Shown here: positions 1 to 8,131 of the stretch, one piece after another
Numbering within the stretch: position 1 is the stretch's first letter
How the letters are laid out: each line of letters starts with the position of its first letter
Assembly: GCA_947452065.1 (NCBI GenBank)
Contig: CANGBB010000004.1
Span: forward strand, 124,001 to 188,000
From: Gammaproteobacteria bacterium
Lineage (GTDB): Bacteria; Pseudomonadota; Gammaproteobacteria; Steroidobacterales; Steroidobacteraceae
Direction: 5' to 3'
Length of the DNA stretch: 64,000 bases
Notes under the pieces: generated by a model
What the model was told of the DNA's origin: nothing
Database searches by the model: none
The model's input: only the letters and a program-made list of their open reading frames with translations
Position numbers and translations under genes: made by a program

Positions 1-200
1 TGGAAGGGCGGCTTTGTCTCAATGTCCGCTACGGTGCGAAAACGCTGGAGTTGGCGAAGGGCAAAACCGCTGTGGAAATCACGAACTCACAAGACCTCGT
101 GCCCACACTGGAACTCATCAAGGCTGCAGTAGAAGCAGGGGAGTTAGACACGCAGATGGACGCTGCATCAGGGTCACTGCGTAAAGGCTTTCAACGCTAA
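1..200 (+). CDS. DUF6641-like protein, C-terminal part (5' end outside window)
   Basis: An open frame enters from the left edge and ends at TAA 198-200, giving about 65 residues. The peptide contains VRYGAKTLELAKGK, then TLELIKAAVEAGELD, and ends LRKGFQR. I recognise this as the C-terminus of the DUF6641 family from memory. No function is known to me for that family. It sits just inside the tRNA-Phe junction, so it is probably element cargo rather than a core gene. The start codon and upstream partner genes cannot be seen. Confidence 0.7.
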   Translation, partial: EGRLCLNVRYGAKTLELAKGKTAVEITNSQDLVPTLELIKAAVEAGELDTQMDAASGSLRKGFQR

Positions 201-479
201 CGCGAGCGAGAGTCGTTTAAAACCCTTCTACAGCGTTGGGGAACGGTACCGAAATGATGCCGAAAGAGACTGAAAACCGTGGTATCTGTACGGCCACTGC
301 TGCGAAAAGTAGTGAGTTTGCCGAGATCGGGATAGTGGGGCAGAGAGGCATAGCGCAAATACCGTTCCCCACCGCTATCGCAGCGTGGCAGGGCTCTCGA
401 GCAGGTTTTTGCGCTCCAAAGCGCTGTGGGGCCTGTACAGACCCATCGCAGAAAAGATTTCGTATGGTCGGGTCGCGTT
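201..479. other. Non-coding element terminus
   Basis: This stretch of nearly 300 bases carries no convincing gene. The one open frame across it (236-619) runs through the tRNA fragment and is not credible. It holds the 17-base inverted repeat described separately, a short GCGCT/AGCGC hairpin near 411-424 and the palindrome CTGTACAG near 435-442. Such structure beside an attachment site fits recombinase or excisionase arm sites, but that is inference. Confidence 0.4.
232..376. repeat. 17-bp inverted repeat near element end
   Basis: Bases 232-248 (AGCGTTGGGGAACGGTA) pair with 360-376 at 16 of 17 positions. The only mismatch is 236 against 372. The arms are separated by 111 bases. The inner 12 bases are a perfect inverted repeat. 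The spacing is too long for a terminator, so a pair of protein-binding sites is more plausible. Confidence 0.75.
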
Positions 480-523
480 TGAAAATCCGCGTGTCGCAGG
501 TTCGATTCCCGCCCTGGCCACCA
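480..523 (+). other. Attachment-site remnant: 3' part of tRNA-Phe (GAA)
   Basis: From 481 the bases read as anticodon GAA, the rest of the anticodon loop (AA), the 3' anticodon stem TCCGC and a five-base variable loop. The T arm follows at 496-512 with loop TTCGATT, then acceptor strand CCTGGCC, discriminator A and encoded CCA at 521-523. The bases before 480 do not form the 5' anticodon stem, D arm or acceptor, so the tRNA is not functional. The T stem has one A-C mismatch (498/510), suggesting drift since integration. Read as an attR-type site. Confidence 0.8.
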
Positions 524-678
524 TCTCTTGATTCATCAAGCGCTCGTGAGTGCAGCCAACCTAATCCCTGCTCGCGCCCAGTAACTTCAGTTGGCGCTAA
601 AGTGTTAAGAGCTCTTTAAGCGCGGCTAGGTCCAACAAGAACAAACAAACCAACCCCGTCATTTGATGGAGTGAAAGC

Positions 679-2736
679 TTGGCTCGCACTACGACTGATT
701 ACCAAAAACTCAATTGCCCCCGCGGGATCCGGCTCAGCACCTATCTGCTTGCGGCGATTGCGGCAGTTGGCCTGATGGCTTGTGGTGGTGGCGGTAGCCC
801 TCCTGCTGCCTCTCCGACATACTCCATCACAGCCACGGTTAGTGGACTCTCCGGGTCAGGCCTGATCCTACAGAACAACGGGGCGAATGATCTATCGGTC
901 AGTGCCAACGGCACGTTCACCATCAACTCGACAGCCGGCTCAGGCTCCGCCTATGCCGTGACCGTCAAGACCCAGCCCAATTCCCCGGCCCAAACATGTG
1001 TAGTGGCAAATGGGCTAGGTGCCGTGGCGAATGCCAACATCAGCAACATCACTGTCGCCTGCACCACTAATACCTACGTCATCACGGCTACGGTAAGTGG
1101 CCTCTCAGGAGTAGGACTGACCTTGCAGAACAACGGCACTGATGATCTGCATGTCAGCGCTAATGGAACAATCACCGTCAGTTCTGCTGCTGCTACTGGT
1201 TCGGCTTATGCCGTGACAGTGAAGACTCAGCCAAGCTCACCAGCCCAGACTTGCGTGATCACCAATGGCTCTGGTTCTGTAGCAACAGTCAGCATCAGCA
1301 ACATTGCCGTCACCTGTACCACAGTTCCAAGTCCTACGGTGACGGCATATCTTTCTAAGAGCAAAGCACTCATTGGCGACTCTGTTGTTCTCTCATGGCA
1401 GTCAACTGATGCGACAACCTGTTCAGTTGCTGGACTTATCGGGAGTGGTGGTGCCACGACAGGCGGCGTCTCATTCGTCGCAGCTGCAGGCGGTCAATTT
1501 ACTTACACGGTTCAATGTACTGGAGCTGGCGGGTTTGCAAAAAAAGACCTGTTGCTGACTGTCCCGATGCCCGTGTATGCAACGTCATATGAGAATAAGA
1601 ACTCAATACCCTATGATGGAACGGCGATAAAGACTGTTCGTTCTCTCGGAATTGCCAGAGCATACGAAGGAGAACAGGACTCCGTCGAACGATCGGTGGC
1701 ATATGCCGACTTCTTCCAAGAGGGCAAATATTCAGCTTTCGTCGTGGCGTCCCGAACTGACGGAAAGTACGGAGATGTCTCTGATGTGCCAAGAGTATCT
1801 TATTTTCTTCGGCAAGATTCCGCTGGAAAATGGATAGACGGATCGGATACAGCATTCAAGCAACCCTCTGATCGACTGTCCTGTATTTCGCCGTCATATA
1901 CGTTGGTTGCAGACTTTAATAACGACAAAAGGCCTGACGTCTACATTGCATGTACTGGCTTTGATTTTGTCATGACAGGATTCACGCAACAGCAGATCGT
2001 AGAAAGCGGGAAGAGCCCTCAAATTCTATTCATGAGTCAAGCAGACGGAAGTTATGCAAGAACGTCTTTGCTCGATAATGCTCCAATCTATGGGCATAAA
2101 GCACAAGCTGCAGACATAAACCGAGATGGCTTTATCGACGTCGTTACCACAGATGTAGACAATTCAAATCAGCTTCAGGGTTGTGGTGTTCCATTCGTTC
2201 TTCTTGGAGCTGGCGACGGGACCTTTAGAAGAGATGACGCCATCGTTTCATCAGCTGCGCTGAAGGTTACTCATCCGAATTGCGGAATGTTCAACGTAGA
2301 CCTGATTCCCATCGGCAGCCGCCTTGATCTTTTCGTAGGCAGCACTAACAGCGCTATATGGTTTAAGGGTATTGCTGGCGGCTTTGATTTCTCGTCAGCA
2401 GTTAGCCTTGAGATGCCCGTGTCAGCTTCCTATAAAAGCCAATATCAATTCCCTTTGGACCTGATTTATGAGCCTGGTAACGGGGCAATCTATGCCCATA
2501 CGGCCACGACTACGACGCTTACCTCTGGGACTGAATGGGCAACCTTAAAATTTGATGGCGCGGGTAAGCTTCTAGCAATTGTGGATACATGGTTTAACCC
2601 AAGCAATTCCAGCTTTTCGTCGTATTCTGCGCAGATCAAACCGTCCAGCGCTGATGTACGGTTCTTTGTTGCCTACACAGCTGGCTGCAGTAATGCAGCC
2701 AACCAGGGCATGTGTGCTCTGAAGATCCCAAAGTAG
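679..2736 (+). CDS. Putative lipoprotein with tandem repeats and FG-GAP/VCBS-like Ca-binding motifs
   Basis: 685 aa. The TTG start at 679 is chosen because GGAG lies seven bases upstream and it precedes a signal peptide. A lipobox LMAC puts the lipidated cysteine at residue 35, followed by a Gly/Pro-rich linker. Residues 48-132 and 133-217 are a tandem duplication of an 85-residue unit starting with ITATVSGLSG, each with one conserved Cys near its middle and one near its end. An Ig-like segment follows (about 218-297). The C-terminal half has acidic motifs DFNNDKRPD (from 412) and DINRDGFID (from 479) typical of FG-GAP/VCBS propeller repeats that bind calcium. It is likely surface-exposed or periplasmic, perhaps adhesive or ligand-binding; the function is unknown. 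Codon use is less GC-rich than in the genes after 5 kb, suggesting acquired DNA. Confidence 0.75.
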   Translation: MARTTTDYQKLNCPRGIRLSTYLLAAIAAVGLMACGGGGSPPAASPTYSITATVSGLSGSGLILQNNGANDLSVSANGTFTINSTAGSGSAYAVTVKTQPNSPAQTCVVANGLGAVANANISNITVACTTNTYVITATVSGLSGVGLTLQNNGTDDLHVSANGTITVSSAAATGSAYAVTVKTQPSSPAQTCVITNGSGSVATVSISNIAVTCTTVPSPTVTAYLSKSKALIGDSVVLSWQSTDATTCSVAGLIGSGGATTGGVSFVAAAGGQFTYTVQCTGAGGFAKKDLLLTVPMPVYATSYENKNSIPYDGTAIKTVRSLGIARAYEGEQDSVERSVAYADFFQEGKYSAFVVASRTDGKYGDVSDVPRVSYFLRQDSAGKWIDGSDTAFKQPSDRLSCISPSYTLVADFNNDKRPDVYIACTGFDFVMTGFTQQQIVESGKSPQILFMSQADGSYARTSLLDNAPIYGHKAQAADINRDGFIDVVTTDVDNSNQLQGCGVPFVLLGAGDGTFRRDDAIVSSAALKVTHPNCGMFNVDLIPIGSRLDLFVGSTNSAIWFKGIAGGFDFSSAVSLEMPVSASYKSQYQFPLDLIYEPGNGAIYAHTATTTTLTSGTEWATLKFDGAGKLLAIVDTWFNPSNSSFSSYSAQIKPSSADVRFFVAYTAGCSNAANQGMCALKIPK
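820..1329 (+). repeat. Tandem 255-bp intragenic duplication
   Basis: Two consecutive units of 255 bases (820-1074 and 1075-1329) encode nearly parallel peptides. Both share the core words TATVSGLSG, LQNNG, VSANGT, SAYAVTVKTQP and SPAQTCV at the same offsets. The unit length is a multiple of three, so copy-number change by slippage or recombination would keep the frame. Confidence 0.85.
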
Positions 2737-3068
2737 GCGTGGCCCAAGCGGCTAAGTGTTCCGTCGCTCCGAGGTTAGGAATCTAGAGATGTTTTGGGGA
2801 GGCCCTAATTCATCGATGACTGGCTCTGCGATGGCTCCTACCCGAAGCCCAACGAGTGCGTAGGTTTAGAGATCGTAGTCAAGCTGTTCCGTAATCGCCA
2901 CGGTCCCAACTGGTAGTGCGGTTACACCTGAGGCAAACCTCGTCCCAGCTGCGACTCAAAATGGGCCGGTCAAGGTTAGCCGCAGTCCCGGCGTAAATAA
3001 GTAAGCAGAGCTCTTCGTCTCGTGACCTATACTCGATCCGCCATCATCGGTATCTCGCAGGGAGTCGC
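2737..3068. other. Intergenic region with a possible gene remnant
   Basis: No intact gene is seen in these 332 bases. One open stretch on the plus strand, 2809-2916, has no start codon and encodes 35 residues (FIDDWLCDG... ending NRHGPNW) before TAG. It reads like a natural protein C-terminus and is preceded directly by TAA. It may be the tail of a decayed gene. The promoter of the small secreted protein at 3069 should lie at the right end. Confidence 0.35.
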
Positions 3069-3431
3069 ATGAACTTTATCCCGATTTCTATGGCGATCTT
3101 ACTGCTCATGGTTTCGCCGGCTTTTGCTCAGGGGCCTCAGACTCCGAGTTGTGGGAATTTCGACATCCCCAGAGATACGAAAATAGCCGGACAGCTATTT
3201 ACTCGTGGCACTTACAAAATCAACACCATCGGCATTTCCTGCGAAAAGGTGATGGGCAAGTACGGGTTGATAGATCAGTTTCTTGCCCAAGATGAACAGA
3301 CGCCCTTGCCTAAACCATGGAAGTACCTGTCCGAAGCGGTAGGTGCTCCCAAGTTTGCTGCAGATGTGGGCGTTGGTTTCAGAATGGAAAAGAACTCGGA
3401 TTCATCTGGTTCTTCGCGTACCAACGGTTGA
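3069..3431 (+). CDS. Small secreted protein of unknown function
   Basis: 120 aa. ATG at 3069 follows a GGGAG ribosome site eight bases upstream. Residues 1-20 form a clear signal peptide ending AFA before Q21. The mature part has two cysteines (in PSCGNFDIP and ISCEKVMGKYG) that could form one disulfide. It also has a conserved-looking block KPWKYLSEAVGAPKFAADVGVGFR. I do not assign a domain. It is a single gene in the less GC-rich segment, followed by a strong hairpin. Confidence 0.7.
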   Translation: MNFIPISMAILLLMVSPAFAQGPQTPSCGNFDIPRDTKIAGQLFTRGTYKINTIGISCEKVMGKYGLIDQFLAQDEQTPLPKPWKYLSEAVGAPKFAADVGVGFRMEKNSDSSGSSRTNG

Positions 3432-3512
3432 GCTAGAGGCTTCCAAGCTCAGGCGCGGGACTGAACGCGCTGCCAGTGTCGTCGTTTGCTACTCACGACT
3501 GCGTTAGCGCGG

Positions 3513-3544
3513 GGCTGGCACCGCCCGAACAAGCGGTGCCAGCC
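3513..3544. terminator. Bidirectional hairpin between convergent genes
   Basis: A perfect 12-bp stem, GGCTGGCACCGC at 3513-3524 and its complement at 3533-3544, encloses an 8-base loop. It lies between the stops of the convergent genes ending at 3431 (plus) and 3553 (minus). Neither side has a long U tract. It may therefore be a weak terminator or mRNA-end stabiliser serving both genes. Confidence 0.6.
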
Positions 3545-3552
3545 GTTGATCA

Positions 3553-4275
3553 CTAGAAGCGATAACCCATTCCGAGGCTGATCACCGGGTACCATTTGAT
3601 GGTGGTCAACTGGTCAACCAGTTTCTGGCGCTCGGCCTCGATGTCGCGCGCCAGCTGGCTGCAGATCGTGGTGGGCACCGTGGACGCGCAGTTGGCGTTC
3701 AGTGTTACGTCCGGTGTGCCGCCGTAGACCACGCCAACGTCGACCAGAAAGGTCAGTTTCTGGCCGCTCTTCACCGGATTGCCCCAGCCGATACCCATGT
3801 ATGGGGAGATCGTATTGCCGAACCTGAATCGGCCGTTGAGGCTGGTGAGCTGGACCGCTGTATAGGTGACGCCGTTGATGACGTACTGGGCACTGCTATT
3901 CGGCATGCCGGTTGCATCCACCCGAGTCCCGGATCCAACCGCTCCCAGTGAGGCGCGAAAACCGCTGTCTAATGGGAACCAGTCGATCGTGACAGCGGGA
4001 TTGCTGAGCTTTAAATCTCCGTCATAGGTGACGTCTGTCTGCTCCACATTGCGGTGGATGTTGTAAGCGCTATAGCCGACCCGCAGATTGACTTTGTCGA
4101 CCAGTGCGATATCAAAGTCCACTCCGGCGCCCAGCGTTCCAATGCGCAGTCCGGCACCTGTGTCGGCCGCGCTTGCAGTCTGGAATGCAGTGGCGGCTAC
4201 AGTAATCACCAACGCGATGCTGATGAACAAGGCGCTTCTTGTGCGATGCCAAAAGTTTGAATGCTGTCCTTTCAT
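3553..4275 (-). CDS. Outer-membrane beta-barrel protein, function unknown
   Basis: 240 aa from ATG at 4275. This start is preferred over ATG 4356 because AGGGAGG lies eight bases before it and it opens a long signal peptide ending about residue 36 (TASA before ADTG). The mature chain shows alternating hydrophobic strands, a barrel-like Gly/aromatic pattern (VNLRVGYSAYNIH, PYMGIGWGNP) and ends GMGYRF. A terminal Phe is the usual outer-membrane assembly signal. One loop carries two cysteines around residues 200-210. Family members of this shape are often annotated as hypothetical or opacity-like. Stand-alone gene; no substrate can be inferred. Confidence 0.7.
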   Translation of the reverse strand: MKGQHSNFWHRTRSALFISIALVITVAATAFQTASAADTGAGLRIGTLGAGVDFDIALVDKVNLRVGYSAYNIHRNVEQTDVTYDGDLKLSNPAVTIDWFPLDSGFRASLGAVGSGTRVDATGMPNSSAQYVINGVTYTAVQLTSLNGRFRFGNTISPYMGIGWGNPVKSGQKLTFLVDVGVVYGGTPDVTLNANCASTVPTTICSQLARDIEAERQKLVDQLTTIKWYPVISLGMGYRF

Positions 4276-4471
4276 TTCCTGAACCTCCCTTGGACAAAAC
4301 AGGCTTGGGGCCACCCATATCTTTACCCGATGGTCCCATGCACCAAGAAGATGCAAAAAAATCGGCCGCCGGAACTGGCATATGTCGCAGCTTTGCTACG
4401 GGTTTTCCGATAGCGGCCCTTTGGCGGCTATAATTGCCCGCACTGTTTCATTCAATGGAGTGGCAATCGCA

Positions 4472-4903
4472 ATGAAATCCATAGCGGCAGTGGCTTCACT
4501 GGTTTTCGTGAGCGTGGTGGCGTTGGCTGGCCCCGGTGGCACTGGCGGCGCTGGCGGCGGAGGCAAGTTTGGCGGCGGTGGCCTTGGAGGAGGCTTTGGC
4601 GGTAATGGCGGCGGCGGGATCGTCACCGCTGATCAGGGCATCCGCAATCAGATGAACAGGAGCCAGCGGCAGAACCAGGTTGCCGCGGAAAAGACCACTC
4701 AAACCGCGATCAACGGCAAGTGCGATGACGAGCAGGCTGCTTGGAAAGTGATCGCGCCGAAGAACGCCAAAAACAAGAATTACGCGGAAGCGGAAGCGCT
4801 TTACCAGAAGGCCGTCGATGCCTTCACCGCCGAGAAGAACAAGAGACAGGCGAACTCGGTCTGCGAGCAGACTTTGACCAAGGCGCTGGAACTTCTCAAA
4901 TAA
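4472..4903 (+). CDS. Exported glycine-rich protein
   Basis: 143 aa. ATG 4472 is preferred to the in-frame ATG at 4382 because TGGAGTGG precedes it and it opens a signal peptide (cleavage near ALA19). Residues 20-50 are almost entirely Gly with spaced Phe, Lys and Leu. The rest is polar and helical, rich in Gln, Lys and Ala, with two cysteines (in GKCDDEQ and SVCEQT). The C-terminal half resembles a helical bundle with ALYQKAVDAF. I recognise no family. Likely periplasmic or secreted. Confidence 0.65.
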   Translation: MKSIAAVASLVFVSVVALAGPGGTGGAGGGGKFGGGGLGGGFGGNGGGGIVTADQGIRNQMNRSQRQNQVAAEKTTQTAINGKCDDEQAAWKVIAPKNAKNKNYAEAEALYQKAVDAFTAEKNKRQANSVCEQTLTKALELLK

Positions 4904-4914
4904 GCTTTGGTTCG

Positions 4915-4962
4915 GCGGCAGTCAGATCCGGCTGCCGCTACCCCTCCGCGGGGATTGTTTTT
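4915..4962 (+). terminator. Probable terminator after the Gly-rich gene
   Basis: Two hairpins follow the stop at 4903: GCGGCAG/CTGCCGC (4915-4921 with 4932-4938), and a small CCCC/GGGG stem (4941-4944 with 4950-4953) followed by ATTGTTTTT at 4954-4962. The second has the T-rich tail expected of rho-independent termination, though its stem is short. Confidence 0.5.
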
Positions 4963-5083
4963 GTAAGCAACTCTCGTCAACATTTCGAGCTCAGGTTTTT
5001 GGGTCCCGTGCTCCGTCCGTAATGGTCCGGCTGTTCGGTCTTCGGCCTGATCTTCCTTTCAAATCCTCGGAGCCTCATATTTC

Positions 5084-5614
5084 ATGCGTATCGATCAGAT
5101 TGCGGTGGGCAAGAATGCGCCCCACGACGTCAATGTCATTGTCGAAGTGCCCATCGGCGGCGAGCCCATCAAGTACGAGATGGACAAGGCAGCAGGCACG
5201 CTGGTGGTGGACCGCTTCCTCTATACCTCGATGCGCTACCCGGGTAACTACGGCTTCATTCCTCACACGCTATCCGGTGACGGGGACCCTTGCGATGTGT
5301 TGATCTGTAACACCCGCGCTATCGTGCCGGGCGCCGTGATCAGCGTGCGCCCGATCGGCGTGCTGATGATGGAAGACAACATGGGTACCGATGAAAAAAT
5401 CATCGCTGTACCTTCAGCGCACCTGACGAAGCGCTACGAACAGTGCATGAATTACAGTGATCTGCCGGCCATCACGCTGCACCAGATCGAGCATTTCTTC
5501 TCTCATTACAAGGATCTTGAGCCCGGCAAATGGGCCAAGGTGCTCGGCTGGGGCGATGCCGACAAGGCGCGCCAGATGATCCTGGAAGGGATTGAAAAGC
5601 ACCGCAACGCCTGA
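5084..5614 (+). CDS. ppa: Inorganic pyrophosphatase (family I)
   Basis: 176 aa, the normal length for bacterial family I PPase. It hydrolyses pyrophosphate to phosphate in the cytoplasm and so pulls biosynthetic reactions forward. The metal-binding signature DGDPCD is at residues 66-71. The substrate-site blocks [11 protein letters not shown] (52-62) and [11 protein letters not shown] near the C-terminus are intact. The Asp positions match those of the E. coli enzyme within one residue. Stand-alone gene, converging on kup with 24 bases between stops. Confidence 0.97.
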   Translation: MRIDQIAVGKNAPHDVNVIVEVPIGGEPIKYEMDKAAGTLVVDRFLYTSMRYPGNYGFIPHTLSGDGDPCDVLICNTRAIVPGAVISVRPIGVLMMEDNMGTDEKIIAVPSAHLTKRYEQCMNYSDLPAITLHQIEHFFSHYKDLEPGKWAKVLGWGDADKARQMILEGIEKHRNA

Positions 5615-5638
5615 TTCTCAGGCGTGCGGCGTTGGCAC

Positions 5639-7498
5639 TCAGCGCAGTTCGACTTCTGTGGCCAGCACGATCACACGACGTGTTGGCATGTTGAAGTAGT
5701 CGGCCGCCTGAGTGCTGCGCCTTTGCAGCGCTGCGAACAGTGCGCGTTGCAGCGCACCCCAGCCAGACTGTCGCACGGCACGCACCAGATGCCAGCCGAC
5801 GAAGAATGAAGTCTCCTGACCTGCCAGGTTCAGACCCAGTCGCACGGCACTGCGCAGCGCATCGCTGACATCCGGCGTCTCCATGAAGCCGAAGCGGGAG
5901 CGCAGCACGTAGACGCCGGGTGCCAGCAGTTTGACGCTGGTGCGACCAAGTGAATCGACGCGCGGCTGACGCGCGATCTCTACCTGCAGGATCACGATCT
6001 GTTCATGGCAGACATGATTGTGTTCCAGATTGCGGAGTAGTGCGGTGGGTACATAGTTCGCATCGCTCACGAGGAACACTGCCGAGCCGGGTACGCGCAC
6101 CGTGTTGGCCAGCAATTGCTCGAGCTTGGCGATGGGCACGGCTCGCGCCAGTAGCACGCGTCGCAGCCGTCGACGTCCGTCGCGCCAGGTCAGAAATACC
6201 AGATATAGCGCTGTTGCCAGCGTTAGCGGTACCCAGCCTCCGATAGGGATTTTGGTGGCATTGCCGATTACAAAAGCCGTTTCAATCATCAGGAAGCAGC
6301 CGAACACCATGGCCGTTCGTGCGATCGACCAGTTCCAGACGTAGCGGGCGACGACGGCACCCAAGATGCTGGTGATGAACTCCGTGCCCACCACTGCTGC
6401 GCCATAGGCCGAGGTCAGGGCGCTAGATGATTTGAATGACAGTACGAATGCCACTGCTGCGATCAGCAGGAGAATGTTGGTGGCCGGCACATAGATCTGC
6501 CCATGTGCACTGGCCGACGTCTGGATGACTTTCACCCGCGGCAGTAGATCCAGCTGCACCGCTTGCCGGGTGATGGAGAAGGCACCTGAGATCGTCGCCT
6601 GTGAGGCAATAATGGTGGCGCACGTTGCTAGCAGCACCAGAGCTGGCAGTGCACCCGTCGGCGACAGTGCAAAGAAGGGATTGCTGATGGGCACAGGGGT
6701 GTTCAGCATCAGCGCGCCCTGGCCGAAGTAATTGAGCAGGAGCGACGGCCAGACCAGCCCCAGCCACACGACCTGCACGGGGGTGCGGCCAAAATGACCC
6801 ATGTCTGCGTACAGCGCCTCGCCGCCGGTGACGGTGAGGAAAATGGCGCCCAGGATCACCAAGGTCGAGTTCGGATGCGCGATGAAAAGCCTCACGGCAT
6901 ATATTGGGTTGACGGCGCTGAGCACTGAGGGGTGCTGCACGATCTGAACCACGCCCATCAAAGCCAGCGTTCCAAACCAAATGAGCATTACGGGTCCGAA
7001 TAGACGAGCCACGCTCTCGGTGCCTTTGCGCTGGATTGCAAACAGCAGCACCAGAATCACCACCGTCATCGGAATGACCGCGCTGGTGAAATTCGGGTCG
7101 AGATCCTCGAGGCCTTCTACCGCACTGAGCACGGACACTGCCGGTGTGATCAGCGCATCGCAATAGAACAGCGCGGTACCGAGCACGCCGAGGCCGATGA
7201 GCCGCTGCATCCACCGGCCACTCTGGCCCAGGCGTTGCTGTGCGAGCGCCATCAGCGAGAGGATGCCGCCTTCACCGGCATTGTCCGCACGGAGCATAAT
7301 GCTTACGTACTTGACGGTGATCAGTGCGGTCAGTGTCCAGAACAGGAGCGAAAGCAGTCCCAGTATTGTTGCGGGATCGTTTCCGCCGGCCGCCGCCACC
7401 GCCTCGCGGAAGGCGTACAACGGGCTAGTCCCGATGTCGCCATAGACGACGCCGAGGGCGCCAAGCATCAGCGGTAGGGTGGCTTTACGTGCATGCAT
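5639..7498 (-). CDS. kup: Kup-type low-affinity potassium/proton symporter
   Basis: 619 aa, matching the family's usual 620 or so. The N-terminal signature GDIGTSPLYA lies at residues 20-29. About twelve hydrophobic segments fill the first 450 residues, followed by a soluble C-terminal domain of about 170 residues, as in E. coli Kup. It imports K+ with H+ across the inner membrane. Divergent from the formate dehydrogenase operon. Confidence 0.95.
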   Translation of the reverse strand: MHARKATLPLMLGALGVVYGDIGTSPLYAFREAVAAAGGNDPATILGLLSLLFWTLTALITVKYVSIMLRADNAGEGGILSLMALAQQRLGQSGRWMQRLIGLGVLGTALFYCDALITPAVSVLSAVEGLEDLDPNFTSAVIPMTVVILVLLFAIQRKGTESVARLFGPVMLIWFGTLALMGVVQIVQHPSVLSAVNPIYAVRLFIAHPNSTLVILGAIFLTVTGGEALYADMGHFGRTPVQVVWLGLVWPSLLLNYFGQGALMLNTPVPISNPFFALSPTGALPALVLLATCATIIASQATISGAFSITRQAVQLDLLPRVKVIQTSASAHGQIYVPATNILLLIAAVAFVLSFKSSSALTSAYGAAVVGTEFITSILGAVVARYVWNWSIARTAMVFGCFLMIETAFVIGNATKIPIGGWVPLTLATALYLVFLTWRDGRRRLRRVLLARAVPIAKLEQLLANTVRVPGSAVFLVSDANYVPTALLRNLEHNHVCHEQIVILQVEIARQPRVDSLGRTSVKLLAPGVYVLRSRFGFMETPDVSDALRSAVRLGLNLAGQETSFFVGWHLVRAVRQSGWGALQRALFAALQRRSTQAADYFNMPTRRVIVLATEVELR

Positions 7499-7547
7499 CC
7501 GCCCATTCTACGATGATCCAGCCCTTCGCACCCGTCATAGCTGGGGC

Positions 7548-7610
7548 GGGCCCCCGGGTTCCACCCTCCGGGGCGCCGCTCACTGCGGTTGATGCCCATT
7601 GAGGGGGCCC
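7548..7610. other. GC-rich dyad in the kup/fdsG divergent region
   Basis: GGGCCCCC at 7548-7555 is repeated in inverted form at 7603-7610. CTCCGGGGC lies between them. The 168-base region must hold the promoters of both kup and the fds operon. I could not recognise a clear -10/-35 pair, so an operator role is only a possibility. Confidence 0.3.
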
Positions 7611-7666
7611 CGGCAATCTGCTTACATGGCTGCCGAACTGATGCAGTCGCAGAGTGAGGCGATGTC

Positions 7667-8131
7667 GTGATTCATGATGCGGAGGTGGCTGCGGCCATCG
7701 AGGCGGCCACGGGGCGCGCAGGGGCGCTGCTGCCGGTCCTGCACGCATTGCAGGATCGCATCGGCTATGTGCCGCCTGAGGCCGTCCCGCGCATCGCGCA
7801 GGCGCTGAATCTATCCCGTGCCGAAGTGCAGGGGGTCTTGAGCTTCTACACCGACTTTCGCAGTACGCCTCCGGTTCAACATAAGTTGCGGGTTTGCATG
7901 GCCGAGGCCTGTCTGGCGCAGGGTGCTGCAGCGCTGCAGAAGCAGGCTGCCGAACGTCTGGCCATTGATCCGAGCGGGCACAGTGTTGGCGGTCATATTG
8001 AGAGCGAGCCGGTCTATTGTCTGGGCCTCTGTGCCTGCGCGCCGGCACTGATGCTGGACGGTCGGCTCCACGGCCGCGTCACCCCGGCGCAGCTCGAACT
8101 CCTGTTATCCGAGCTGGACATCACGCTATGA
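7667..8131 (+). CDS. fdsG: NAD-dependent formate dehydrogenase gamma subunit (NuoE-like)
   Basis: 154 aa from GTG 7667, with GAGG about nine bases upstream. The NuoE/FdsG thioredoxin-like fold is recognised from LPVLHALQDRIGYVPPEAV and VLSFYTDFR. It carries one [2Fe-2S] cluster held by Cys-x4-Cys (CMAEAC) and Cys-x3-Cys (CLGLC). It passes electrons between FdsA and the FMN/NADH site on FdsB. First gene of a five-gene operon; its stop overlaps the fdsB start as ATGA. Confidence 0.93.
   Translation: MIHDAEVAAAIEAATGRAGALLPVLHALQDRIGYVPPEAVPRIAQALNLSRAEVQGVLSFYTDFRSTPPVQHKLRVCMAEACLAQGAAALQKQAAERLAIDPSGHSVGGHIESEPVYCLGLCACAPALMLDGRLHGRVTPAQLELLLSELDITL

Larger units (their letters stand above)
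1..523. mobile_element. Right end of an element integrated at a tRNA-Phe gene
   Basis: Seen: a protein-gene tail, a long non-coding stretch with a strong inverted repeat, then a 3' piece of tRNA-Phe at 480-523 with no matching 5' half. Known: tyrosine-recombinase elements that target a tRNA 3' end leave the intact tRNA at one junction and a duplicated 3' fragment at the other. The fragment is in plus orientation. So the element should lie to the left and extend out of the window, and the original chromosome should begin after 523. The integrase and intact tRNA are not visible. The less GC-rich genes that follow may be a second, older insertion. Confidence 0.6.

Noticed and set aside
480-523. 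A functional tRNA-Phe gene
   Set aside because: The D arm, 5' acceptor strand and 5' anticodon stem are missing and the T stem has a mismatch.
4530-4620. Gly-codon repeats as a CRISPR or non-coding repeat array
   Set aside because: The repetition is irregular GGN codons inside an intact reading frame, as in the TPM gene tail at 55060-55190. I saw no CRISPR array anywhere in the window.
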